From Pseudomonadota bacterium (GTDB taxonomy: Bacteria > Pseudomonadota > Gammaproteobacteria > Burkholderiales > Burkholderiaceae_C), in the NCBI GenBank assembly GCA_021845965.1, contig JAJZUZ010000002.1, forward strand, positions 45,455 through 109,454: a stretch of DNA of 64,000 bases. The letters run 5' to 3'. Under the pieces are notes generated by a model, which was not told the DNA's origin, did no database searches, and saw only the letters and a program-made list of their open reading frames with translations. Shown here piece after piece: positions 1-10,781 of the stretch (within the stretch, counting starts at the first letter, position 1; each line of letters starts with the position of its first letter). A program made the translations under genes and the position numbers.

Positions 1-729
1 TTCGAGCACGCGCGGATCCTTGGACACCTGCGCGTACGGCCCCTCGGCCAGCACGCTGCCGCGCGCCAGCACGGTGATGGTGTCGCACAGGTTGGAGATC
101 ACGCTCATGTTGTGTTCCACCATCAGCACCGTGCGGTTGGCGGCCACCTTGCGGATCAGCTCCACCACGCGGCCCACGTCCTCGTGGCCCATGCCCTGCG
201 TGGGTTCGTCCAGCAGCATCAGCTCCGGCTCCAGCGCCAGGGTGGTGGCAATCTCCAGCGCGCGTTTGCGGCCGTAGGGCAGCTCCACCGTCTTGGTCTG
301 CGCGAAGGAGGCCAGGTCCACCGATTCCAGCAGCGCCATGGCCTGGTCGTTCAGGGTGTACAGCGTGGACTCGGGTTTCCAGAAGTGAAAGCTCGTGCCC
401 AGCTTGCGCTGCAGGCCCACGCGCACGTTCTCCAGCACGGTCAGGTGCGGGAACACGGCCGAGATCTGGAACGAGCGCACCAGGCCGGCGCGCGCCACCG
501 CGGCCGGCGCCGTGTAGGTGATGTCTTCGCCCTTGTAGAGGATCTGGCCCGAGGTGGGCGGCAGGAACTTGGTCAGCAGGTTGAAGACGGTGGTCTTGCC
601 GGCGCCGTTGGGGCCGATCAGCGCGTGGATGGAGCCGCGTTTGACCTTCAGGTTGACGTGGTCTACCGCGACGAAGCCCTTGAATTCGCGGGTGAGCTCG
701 CGCGTTTCGAGAATGATGTCTGCACTCAT
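1..729 (-). CDS. livG: Branched-chain amino acid-type ABC transporter ATP-binding protein (LivG-like), truncated at window edge
   Basis: Reverse-strand translation from ATG at 729 gives MSADIILETRELTREFKGFVAVDHVNLKVKRGSIHALIGPNGAGKTTVFNLLTKFLPPTSG, with Walker A GPNGAGKT and later LMLLDEPTQGMGHED; no stop before position 1, so it is absent from the ORF track. Confidence 0.9.
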   Translation of the reverse strand, partial: MSADIILETRELTREFKGFVAVDHVNLKVKRGSIHALIGPNGAGKTTVFNLLTKFLPPTSGQILYKGEDITYTAPAAVARAGLVRSFQISAVFPHLTVLENVRVGLQRKLGTSFHFWKPESTLYTLNDQAMALLESVDLASFAQTKTVELPYGRKRALEIATTLALEPELMLLDEPTQGMGHEDVGRVVELIRKVAANRTVLMVEHNMSVISNLCDTITVLARGSVLAEGPYAQVSKDPRVLE

Positions 730-1003
730 GTGGCGGGGCCTGGGCCCTGTCTCCGATTCTTCTCACCAGGTCACCATGGACCCGATGCTATTCACACACA
801 CGGATGGTAGCCCCCGCCTTCCGGCGCGAGCATGAGGGATTCCCCTCGCTCACCGCCGGGTGGAAGCAGTTTTTACCCGTGCGGCGTAAGTAGATTCCAC
901 AGTGGCGCCACCTCCGGCGCGCCATTCCCGGCGGCAGAGCTGGTCGCGCGGCACGGGCCGCTCCTGGCGCTGCAGGCCGAAGGCCCGGTGCCGCAGCGTA
1001 GGC

Positions 1004-2248
1004 TCAATGCCTGGCGTGCCGGCGGTGATACGTCAACGCGAACAAGACCGCGCCAAAACCTGACGCCGCCCCCATCCCCAGCGCCCAGCGCGGGCCCCAG
1101 GTGTCGGCCACCCAGCCCACCAGCGGCGCGCCCAGCGGCGTGCAGCCCAGGAAGATGGCCATGTAGATCGCCATCACGCGCCCGCGCATGGCGGGCTGCG
1201 TGCGCAGCTGCACCAGGCTGTTGGTGGAGGTGGTGAAGGTCTGCGCGCTGGCACCCATGGCCACCAGCGCGGCGCCGAAGGTCCAGGCGTTGGGCATCAG
1301 CGCCGCCAGCGTGCAGGCCAGGCCGAAGGCCAGCGCGCTCAGGGCCAGCAGCGCCACGCGCGGTGACTCGCGCCGCGCCGACAGCAGGGCGCCGAAAACC
1401 GAGCCCAGCGCCATGGTGGACGAGAGCGCGCCATACAGGTGCGGCCCGCCGTGAAATTCCGTGACCGACATGGTGGAGATGAAGATCGGAAAGTTCAGGC
1501 CGTAGGTGCCCACCAGGAAGAGCATGGTCAGCGCAATCACCAGGTCCGGCCGCTGCCGCACATACCGCAGGCCGTCCAGCATGCCCGCGCCGGACACCGG
1601 TGCCTTGGGCAGGTGGCGCAGTTCACTCGCGCGCATCTTCAGCAGCGCCGCCAGCACGGCCACGAAGCTCAGCGCGTTGACGAAGAACAGCCAGCCCGTA
1701 CCGATGGCGGCAATGACGACGCCCGCCACCGCCGGGCCGATCAGCTGCGCGCTGTTGAACAGCGTGGAGTTCAGCGCCACGGCATTCGGCAGGTCCTCGT
1801 CGCCCACCAGCTCGGCCGCGAAGATCTGGCGCACCGGCGCATCAAAGGCGGCGATGCAGCCCATCAACCCCGCGAACAGATACACGTGCCAGAGCGTGAC
1901 CCAGCCCGTGACCACCAGCAGCCCCAGGCCCAGCGCCGTGCCCGCCAGCGCGGACTGCGTGACGAGCAGGATCTTGCGCCGGTCCACCCGGTCGGCCAGG
2001 CGACCGGCCCAGGGCATGAGAGCGATGGGCGGGCCGAACTGCAGCGACATGACGATGCCCACGGCCGCGCCACTGTGGTTGGTGAGCTGCGTGAGCACCA
2101 GCCAGTCCTGCGCAATGCGCTGCATCCACGTGCCCACGTTGGAGATGAAAGCACCCGCGGCCCAGAGGCGGTAGTTGTAGCGGCGCAGCGAGCGGAAGGT
2201 CTTGCTCAGGAAGCCGCCGGAGTGCGGGGTGGGGGCGGTGGAGGGCAT
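1004..2248 (-). CDS. MFS transporter (EntS/DUF894-like exporter)
   Basis: 414 aa, many TM segments, motifs GRLADRVDRRKILL and FISNVGTWMQRIAQDWLV typical of this MFS subfamily. Confidence 0.85.
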   Translation of the reverse strand: MPSTAPTPHSGGFLSKTFRSLRRYNYRLWAAGAFISNVGTWMQRIAQDWLVLTQLTNHSGAAVGIVMSLQFGPPIALMPWAGRLADRVDRRKILLVTQSALAGTALGLGLLVVTGWVTLWHVYLFAGLMGCIAAFDAPVRQIFAAELVGDEDLPNAVALNSTLFNSAQLIGPAVAGVVIAAIGTGWLFFVNALSFVAVLAALLKMRASELRHLPKAPVSGAGMLDGLRYVRQRPDLVIALTMLFLVGTYGLNFPIFISTMSVTEFHGGPHLYGALSSTMALGSVFGALLSARRESPRVALLALSALAFGLACTLAALMPNAWTFGAALVAMGASAQTFTTSTNSLVQLRTQPAMRGRVMAIYMAIFLGCTPLGAPLVGWVADTWGPRWALGMGAASGFGAVLFALTYHRRHARH

Positions 2249-2550
2249 GGCGGGTGTGGGTCGGCTGTACAGGACGCCGTGACATCGCAGGTCACCCTGT
2301 CACCCGGTCGTGGCGCCGGGTTGCCGAGATCTTAGGTTGCCGATGTAAAGCCTTGCAGGCCAAATGGCAAAGTTGATGAGCGCGTGGCGCAAGGAGGCAA
2401 TTGAGTATGTGACCTGTGGAGCTTCAGAGACGGTTCTCGCCCCATTGCAGACGGTCGTTGGGGATTAAAGCGGAGGCTCGATGTTGGAGTTCAATCGTCG
2501 ACGCTGAGGGGGCGTGGACTTGGACGGGCCAAGGTGGCATTATCGCGAAC

Positions 2551-3624
2551 GTGCCACTACGAGCAGTTTGCGATTCAGGGAGCAGCATCCAGGCCTTCGA
2601 GCTGGATGCGGCGCAATGGCAAGAGCTCAAGGGAAGCTACCGCAAGCTCGGACTGCGAATGCACTGCTGTAGCAAGCCGGCCATCCCGAAAACCTCCAGG
2701 CTCGGTACGTTCTTTTTCGCCCACCAGCGCAAAGGCGACTGCGTATCTGTTCCAGAGAGTGCCGAGCACCTGTACTGCAAGCATCTCATCGCCCAAGCCG
2801 CCATGACAGCGGGTTGGACGGTGTCAACCGAGTTTCCGGGATCGACGCCGGCAGGCGACAAGTGGGAAGCTGACGTCTACTGCACCAAGGGAATAGCGAA
2901 GATTGCCCTAGAGATCCAGATGTCGCCTCAGGATCGATTCGAGACCCAAAGAAGACAGGATCGGTATGAGGCGTCGGGAGTTCGCTGTGCCTGGTTTTTT
3001 GGCCCAAAGGGTCTCTCCGGTGCGTCTGAGAATTACTTTTCTCAGAAGACGCCCGCCTTCGTCCTCAAGGAGATTGAAATTGGCCAAGAACCCCTGGTGG
3101 CCAGTCAGGGCGCCCCGCTGGGAGAATTCGTTCGCGCACTATTGAGTAAGCGCGTCATCTGGCACACCGAGACGGAGGCTGTCACGCATCTGATTGTGTA
3201 CGTTGAAGATGTCTGTCATCGATGCAAGCGATCTGTGAAACAGATCTATGAGCATGCCGTAGAAGGGTACGAAGACTTCCTCGATAGAGCGTATACGCCG
3301 GCAACACTCTCGACAGCTCTAGAAGGAATTGCGGAGTCGTTCTCGAACGGGGAGTTGCTGGCCTTGGGACTCAACAAGATCGGCAGGATCCAGCACATCA
3401 AAGGCAAGCCTGCACGCTGGCCCTATCTGAACATCTGTCGGCATTGCGGCGCACACCAGAGCAACTTCTTTCTTAGCAAGAGAATTCTGGAGGCGATGAA
3501 GGCTGTGCCAGGGCAGCCGCTGGATCCTTTCAGTGAGCCACTCTCACAAGGACCCTTTGGAGTAGAAAAGCTGCCACGAATACATAAGGGGAAGTCGTAT
3601 TGGAAGCTGCTACGAGAAGAGTGA
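2551..3624 (+). CDS. Orphan competence CoiA-like nuclease family protein (PD-(D/E)XK fold) with flanking Cys motifs
   Basis: ORF track starts at 2416, but VPLRAV...FELDAAQWQELK at GTG 2551 looks like the natural start. Motifs: FFAHQRKGDC, ESAEHLYCKHLIAQAA, WEADVYC, ALEIQMSPQ, SGVRCAWFF; C-terminal CHRC and CRHC pairs. Confidence 0.75.
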   Translation: MPLRAVCDSGSSIQAFELDAAQWQELKGSYRKLGLRMHCCSKPAIPKTSRLGTFFFAHQRKGDCVSVPESAEHLYCKHLIAQAAMTAGWTVSTEFPGSTPAGDKWEADVYCTKGIAKIALEIQMSPQDRFETQRRQDRYEASGVRCAWFFGPKGLSGASENYFSQKTPAFVLKEIEIGQEPLVASQGAPLGEFVRALLSKRVIWHTETEAVTHLIVYVEDVCHRCKRSVKQIYEHAVEGYEDFLDRAYTPATLSTALEGIAESFSNGELLALGLNKIGRIQHIKGKPARWPYLNICRHCGAHQSNFFLSKRILEAMKAVPGQPLDPFSEPLSQGPFGVEKLPRIHKGKSYWKLLREE

Positions 3625-3732
3625 CGTAGGATTTCGGTGATTCAGAGTGAGCCGCAGCTGCTTAGATGACTGCTTAGCGGCGCGATTGCGAAGGACATCT
3701 CCTGGCCGACTACGGCCATCGACACGCAAACA

Positions 3733-3756
3733 AAAAGCCGCCCGAAGGCGGCTTTT
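3733..3756. terminator. Perfect hairpin AAAAGCCGCC-CGAA-GGCGGCTTTT
   Basis: 10-bp stem with CGAA loop; between the CoiA-like gene (3624) and the htpG 3' end (3777), convergent genes, so likely bidirectional. Confidence 0.9.
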
Positions 3757-3776
3757 GCTTGGTGCGCCGTAGCCAT

Positions 3777-5735
<1,959 letters not shown>

Positions 5736-5838
5736 AGGTTTTCAGATCGTGACAAACAGGGCAAGACGGCGCCGGCAGGCGCGGGCAAAACCGGGAATTA
5801 TGGGCGCCGCCCCGGGTTTCAAGGGCCCGGGATCGGGC

Positions 5839-6744
5839 TCAGAATGATTCGTGCGGCGCCAGGTAGCGCCACTGCCCCAGCGGCAGGTTGCCCAGCATCA
5901 CGCGGCCGATGCGCACGCGCTTGAGGCCCACCACTTTCAGGCCCACCAGCTCGCACATGCGGCGGATCTGGCGCTTCTTGCCTTCCTTGAGCACGAAGCG
6001 CAGCTGCTCCGGGTTTTCCCATTCGACCTTGGCGGGCTTGAGGGCCTGGCCGTCCAGGCTCAGACCGTGGCGCAGCTTGGCGAGCAGGGCCGGCGGGAAG
6101 ATGGCCTGCACGTTGGTGGAGACGGGGGCGCCCTCGTCGATGCGCGAGAGTTGGCTCGGGGCCGCATCTGCCGCGGCGGTGCCCTGGTAGACCACGCGCA
6201 CCAGGTATTCCTTCTCCACGGAGGAGTCTTCGCCGATGAGCTGGCGCGCCACGCGGCCGTCCTGCGTAAGGACCAGCAGACCGGTCGAGTCGATGTCCAG
6301 CCGGCCCGAGGGGGCCAGGCCGCGCAACTGGCTGCCGTTGAAGCGCTGGGGGGATCGGTCTTCGCGCCAGCGGTTCTGCGGCTGAATCAGCACCACGGCG
6401 GGTTCGTGCCCGTCCTCGGCCTGGCCGCTGACGTAGCCGATGGGCTTGTGCAGCAGGATGGTGACCTGCGTGGCCTGCCTGTTCTGAGCCTGCTTGTCGA
6501 TCTCGATGCGGTCGGTGGGGCTGACCTGCTGGCCCATCTCGGCCACCTTGCCGTTGACCTTGACCCAGCCGTTTTCGACCCATTCGTCGGCCTCGCGGCG
6601 CGAGCACAGGCCAAGTTCGGCCATGCGCTTGTTGATGCGGCTGGTGGCGGGGGAGCCGTCAGGCCTGGGCGCGGGGGCGCCCGCGGGACGCGGGGCGCGG
6701 CGCAGGGGGCCGGATGGCTTGCCGGGCGGGAAATCGTCCTTCAT
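5839..6744 (-). CDS. rRNA pseudouridine synthase, RsuA/RluB/RluF family
   Basis: S4-like N-terminus ([30 protein letters not shown]), catalytic [28 protein letters not shown]. Confidence 0.88.
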   Translation of the reverse strand: MKDDFPPGKPSGPLRRAPRPAGAPAPRPDGSPATSRINKRMAELGLCSRREADEWVENGWVKVNGKVAEMGQQVSPTDRIEIDKQAQNRQATQVTILLHKPIGYVSGQAEDGHEPAVVLIQPQNRWREDRSPQRFNGSQLRGLAPSGRLDIDSTGLLVLTQDGRVARQLIGEDSSVEKEYLVRVVYQGTAAADAAPSQLSRIDEGAPVSTNVQAIFPPALLAKLRHGLSLDGQALKPAKVEWENPEQLRFVLKEGKKRQIRRMCELVGLKVVGLKRVRIGRVMLGNLPLGQWRYLAPHESF

Positions 6745-6778
6745 GGGGCAGCCATTCTAGGCGCCCGCCCGCGCCGTG

Positions 6779-7375
6779 CTACTTCCAGGCGTTGGCCAGG
6801 AAGTGCGCGAGGTCGTCCAGGTGCTCGTCCTTCAGGCCGTACAAGGCGTTGGTCATGACGGTGTCGCGCCCGGGGCCGGGGTGGTCGCGGTACTCCTCCA
6901 TCACGGTGCGCAGGAAGCGCTCATGCTGGCCGGCCAGGCGCGGGATCTGGTCGCGTCCTTTGTAGTCGGGCAGGTGGCAGGTGCCGCACAGCATGCTGTG
7001 CGCCAGCGCGCGGCCGCGCTCGAAGCGCTCGGCGTCCACGGCGCCGACCGGCGGGGTGGGGGTCTGCGCCGAGAAATATTGCGCCAGCACGATGAGGTCG
7101 GCATCCGTCAGGCCGTCGAGCGAGCCCTTCATCTGCGGGATGTCGCGCAGGCCCTCGCGGATCAGCACCAGCTGGTTTTCCAGGAAGGTCCGGGGCTGGC
7201 CGGCCAGTGCGGGAATGCGCGGGTTGGTCGAATTGCCCTGCGGGCCGTGGCAGGCCTGGCACAGCTCGAGCCGCTGTGGCTGCTGGGCCGGTGCGCTGGC
7301 CATGCCCAGCAGCAGGCCGGCGGCAGCCAGCGCCTTGCAGAACGGGGCAGGGACGGGAAGAGGTCGGAGCGGCAT
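6779..7375 (-). CDS. Diheme class I cytochrome c (c4/c553-like)
   Basis: Start re-set to MPLRPLPVPAPFCKALAAAGLLL (signal peptide); two CxxCH motifs, CQACHG and CGTCHL. Confidence 0.88.
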   Translation of the reverse strand: MPLRPLPVPAPFCKALAAAGLLLGMASAPAQQPQRLELCQACHGPQGNSTNPRIPALAGQPRTFLENQLVLIREGLRDIPQMKGSLDGLTDADLIVLAQYFSAQTPTPPVGAVDAERFERGRALAHSMLCGTCHLPDYKGRDQIPRLAGQHERFLRTVMEEYRDHPGPGRDTVMTNALYGLKDEHLDDLAHFLANAWK

Positions 7376-7397
7376 GGAAGCTGGCCTTGAAAAGAAA

Positions 7398-7419
7398 GCA
7401 GGGCCGCAAGCGGCCCTGC
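7398..7419 (-). terminator. Hairpin with U-rich tail between dehydrogenase and cytochrome gene
   Basis: GCAGGGCCGC-AA-GCGGCCCTGC perfect 10-bp stem; on the minus strand it is followed by TTTCTTTTC. Confidence 0.75.
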
Positions 7420-7436
7420 TGTGTGGACCGGCCCGC

Positions 7437-8711
7437 TCAGGGGCGCGAGTAGGAGATCCGGTAGATGGCGCCGGTCTGCTCGTCGGAAACGAGCAGTGCG
7501 CCGTCGGGCATCTGCAGGAAGTAGGTCGGACGGCCCCAGAAGGTGTTGGCCTTGGGGTCGGCGAAGCCGGTGATGAAGGGGGTGACCTTGGCGTTCGTGC
7601 CGTCGGCATTGGCGTGCACGACGACGATGTCGTAACCGTTCTTCACGGTGCGGTTCCAGGAGCCCTTGCGTGCCACGAAGAGGGCATTCTTGTACTCGGC
7701 CGGGAACATGCTGCCGGTGTAGAACTGCACCCCCATATTGGCGGCGTGCGCGCCCATGGTGGTGACGGGCAGGGTCACACCGCCGCAGGCGTTGGCCTTC
7801 TTGATGTCCGGATCCGGGATGCCCTGCGCGTGGCAGTAGGGGAAGCCGAAGAACTGGCCCGGGCGGCCCAGGCGGTTGAGTTCGTCTTCAGGCATGTTGT
7901 CGCCCAGCCAGTCGCGGCCATGGTCGGTGAACCACAGCTCCTTGGTCACGGGGTGGAAGTCGAAGCCCTGGGTGTTGCGCACACCGGTGGCGATCACTTC
8001 CATCTCCGAGCCATCGGGCGTGTAGCGGCGGATCTGCGCGTACTCGCCGGTCGGCGGCACGCAGATGTTGCACGGCGCGCCGAAGGGCACGTAGAGCATG
8101 CCGTCCGGACCGAAGCGCAGGTACTTCCAGTTGTGGTGCTGCAGCGGCGGCAGCTTGAAGTTGGCCGTCAGGTCGACCGGGGCCACATTGGGGCTGGACT
8201 CGATGCCGTCAAAGCGGAGCACCTTGTCAATGGCCATCACGTACAGCGAGCCCTGGTGGATGGTGGCGGCCGGCTGGTTGAGCCGGTCCACCACGACACG
8301 GCTGCTGCGCGAGGTGCCATGGTCGGTGATCTCGTACACGCGGCCCAGGGCGCGTGTGCCGCCGTAGACCTTGCCGCTGTCGCCGCGCGAGATGGCGCGG
8401 ATGCCGGGCGTGCCGGTGGACCAGATCTCGATCTTGAAGCCCGGCGGCAGCTTGAGCTTGCTGAGCGGGATGTCGGACGCGGGTGTCACGGTGTTCTTGC
8501 CGGCCAGCGGGGCCAGGGTGGAGTCGGCCATGCTGGCCGGGCGGCCTTGCTGCCAGGCCGGCGCCTGCGGGGCTGGTGTGGCCGCAGCCGCGGCCGGGGC
8601 CGCCGCTGTGGCGGGCTGGGCCGGTGTGGCCTGCGGGGTGGACGGTTGGCTGGCGCAGCCGGCCAGTGCGGCGGCCAGCAGGGTGCTCACGAGAGTCAGG
8701 GAATGGCGCAT
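7437..8711 (-). CDS. PQQ-dependent sugar dehydrogenase (sGDH/sorbosone dehydrogenase-like beta-propeller), predicted lipoprotein
   Basis: Lipobox LAAALAGC; KLPPGFKIEIWSTGTPGIRAI, GVRNTQGFDFHPVTKELWFTDHGRDWLGDNMPEDELN, FVARKGSWNRT. Confidence 0.87.
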   Translation of the reverse strand: MRHSLTLVSTLLAAALAGCASQPSTPQATPAQPATAAAPAAAAATPAPQAPAWQQGRPASMADSTLAPLAGKNTVTPASDIPLSKLKLPPGFKIEIWSTGTPGIRAISRGDSGKVYGGTRALGRVYEITDHGTSRSSRVVVDRLNQPAATIHQGSLYVMAIDKVLRFDGIESSPNVAPVDLTANFKLPPLQHHNWKYLRFGPDGMLYVPFGAPCNICVPPTGEYAQIRRYTPDGSEMEVIATGVRNTQGFDFHPVTKELWFTDHGRDWLGDNMPEDELNRLGRPGQFFGFPYCHAQGIPDPDIKKANACGGVTLPVTTMGAHAANMGVQFYTGSMFPAEYKNALFVARKGSWNRTVKNGYDIVVVHANADGTNAKVTPFITGFADPKANTFWGRPTYFLQMPDGALLVSDEQTGAIYRISYSRP

Positions 8712-9008
8712 GAAGAGTGTCTCCTCGGTTTAGTTGTATCTGCCACGAACGATGCTAGTGCCGCGTGTATCGGGCGCCGCTAGGGTTTCCACCGACGCGG
8801 GCCCGGGGTGCAATACAACGCATACATAAGAATGCAGTGATAGAGCGTGTCGCGGAGTGCTTCAAAAATTGACACTCGATTCGGTGCTTTCCCTAGAGCT
8901 CAGTGTGGGTAGTGCATGAAGCCTTGCAAATCGATGCAAAGGTTTGCCTAATGCGCATTCCAAATTCATTTTGGAAACAGACGAATCAATCGCAGCAGAG
9001 GAGCACAA

Positions 9009-10289
9009 ATGAAGATGGGAAAGCTTTGCGCAGCCTTGTTGGTGGCGGGTCTCGCCACCGGGGTGAGCGCGCAATCGGGCAAGGACAATCTGGCCACGCT
9101 CAAGCAGATGAAGGTCGCCACGACCGACCTCAATATTCCACCGGTGCCGCAGGAAGGGCGCAATGCAGACGCGATCCGCGCCAACCTGAAGAACATCAAG
9201 ATGCCGCCGGGCTTCAAGATCGATCTCTTCGCCGTGGTGCCGGATGCGCGCCACATGGCGGTGGCGCCGTCGACCAATATGCTGTTCGTCGGCACGCGCA
9301 AGACCAAGGTGTGGGCCGTGACGGACCGCAACGGCGACGGTTATGCCGACGAGGTGAAGGCCTTCGCGCCCTCGCTGAATTTCAAGGTGCCCAACGGCGT
9401 GTGCTGGACCAAGGACGGTTTTCTCGTTGTGGTGGAGCACAACCGTGTGCTCAATTTCCCGGCCGCCGAGTTCTTCTATGAAGGCCCGGACGTGGCGGTG
9501 ATCGAGGTGGTGCCGCAGGGCAAGCTGATCCCCGAGGAAGAGGAGTCCTTCAACCACGGCGCGCGCACCTGCCGCGTCAGCGATGACGGCAAGCTCTACA
9601 TCACGCTGGGGCAGCCCTACAACGTGCAGCCGGCCAACAAGGTGGCGCTGTACGAGAAGCTGGGTATCGGCGGCATGATCCGCATGGATCCGTTCGATGG
9701 CTCGCACCGCGAGGTGGTGGCGCGCGGCGTGCGCAACTCGGTGGGCATGGACATCAACCCCAAGGACAAGTCCGTGTGGTTCACCGACAACCAGACCGAC
9801 GGCATGGGCGACGACACGCCGCCCGGCGAGCTCAACCGCGTCAGCAAGATGGGCGAGCATTTCGGCTACCCCTTCATCCACGGGCATGACGTGAAGATCG
9901 CCGGCACCGCCGCCGCGCCCGACCTGAAGGACATGAAAGCCCCGGCCAACTGGACCAAGCCGCAGGTGGAGTTCCCCGCGCACCAGGCGCAGCTGGGCAT
10001 GACCTTCTACAACGGCAAGATGTTCCCGGCCAAGTACCGCGGCGGCATCTTCGTCGCATCCCACGGTTCCTGGAATCGCACCAAGGCCAGTGGCGGCCTG
10101 ATCAACTTCGTGCCGCTCAAGGCCGATGGCAACGCGGGCGCCTCGGAAGTCTTTGCCGAGGGCTGGCTCGATCCCAACACCGGCATCTACAAGGGCCGCC
10201 CGGTGGACGTGGCGGTCATGAAGGACGGCTCGATGCTGATCTCGGATGACTACGTCGGTGCGATCTACCGCGTGACCTATTCGGACTGA
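9009..10289 (+). CDS. PQQ-dependent sugar dehydrogenase (sGDH/sorbosone dehydrogenase-like)
   Basis: Signal peptide MKMGKLCAALLVAGLATGVSAQ; KMPPGFKIDLFAVVPDARHMA, GVRNSVGMDINPKDKSVWFTDNQTDGMGDDTPPGELN, FVASHGSWNRT. Confidence 0.87.
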   Translation: MKMGKLCAALLVAGLATGVSAQSGKDNLATLKQMKVATTDLNIPPVPQEGRNADAIRANLKNIKMPPGFKIDLFAVVPDARHMAVAPSTNMLFVGTRKTKVWAVTDRNGDGYADEVKAFAPSLNFKVPNGVCWTKDGFLVVVEHNRVLNFPAAEFFYEGPDVAVIEVVPQGKLIPEEEESFNHGARTCRVSDDGKLYITLGQPYNVQPANKVALYEKLGIGGMIRMDPFDGSHREVVARGVRNSVGMDINPKDKSVWFTDNQTDGMGDDTPPGELNRVSKMGEHFGYPFIHGHDVKIAGTAAAPDLKDMKAPANWTKPQVEFPAHQAQLGMTFYNGKMFPAKYRGGIFVASHGSWNRTKASGGLINFVPLKADGNAGASEVFAEGWLDPNTGIYKGRPVDVAVMKDGSMLISDDYVGAIYRVTYSD

Positions 10290-10331
10290 GCGCGGCTAGG
10301 CCGGGCGCCGTTTCTGCGGCGCCCATGAACC

Positions 10332-10367
10332 GATGGCGGAGATCCGGGGGATCTTCGCCATCTTTTT
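10332..10367 (+). terminator. Rho-independent terminator-like hairpin between dehydrogenase and cytochrome c
   Basis: GATGGCGGAGATCC-GGG-GGATCTTCGCCATC, 14-bp stem with one mismatch, then TTTTT. Confidence 0.85.
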
Positions 10368-10381
10368 GAGGGAGCAAGGGA

Positions 10382-10696
10382 ATGCGTTCATGGATGCTGG
10401 GGGCGCTGTTGCTGGCGCTCGCCGGGAGTTGTGCGGCCGATGTCGCCGCCGGCAAGGCCAAGGCGGCCGCGGCCTGCGCCATGTGCCACGGCCCGCTGGG
10501 CCTGTCGATGCAGCCGGGCGTGCCCAATCTGGCGGGGCAGCAGGAGATCTACCTGGCGGAACAGTTGAAGCACTTTCGCAATGGGAAGCGCGTCAATGAA
10601 GTGATGTCGGTCATCGTCAAGCCCCTGAGCAACGAGGACATCGACAATCTCGCCGCCTGGTACGGCTCGCTGCGCGTGCAGGTCGAGGAGCCGTGA
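10382..10696 (+). CDS. Monoheme class I cytochrome c
   Basis: Signal peptide, CAMCHG heme motif, NLAGQQEIYLAEQLKHFRNGKR, NLAAWYGSL. Confidence 0.88.
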   Translation: MRSWMLGALLLALAGSCAADVAAGKAKAAAACAMCHGPLGLSMQPGVPNLAGQQEIYLAEQLKHFRNGKRVNEVMSVIVKPLSNEDIDNLAAWYGSLRVQVEEP

Positions 10697-10781
10697 GCCC
10701 GGCCTGCGGCGCGAGTGCCAGTGCGATACGGCCCGTTCTCAAGGGCAGCCGTTCCAACGACAAGACGATGACGGGAGACCA

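Noticed and set aside
8862-10064. 400-aa minus-strand ORF over the second PQQ-type dehydrogenase
   Set aside because: Shadow ORF; the plus-strand gene has signal peptide and family motifs
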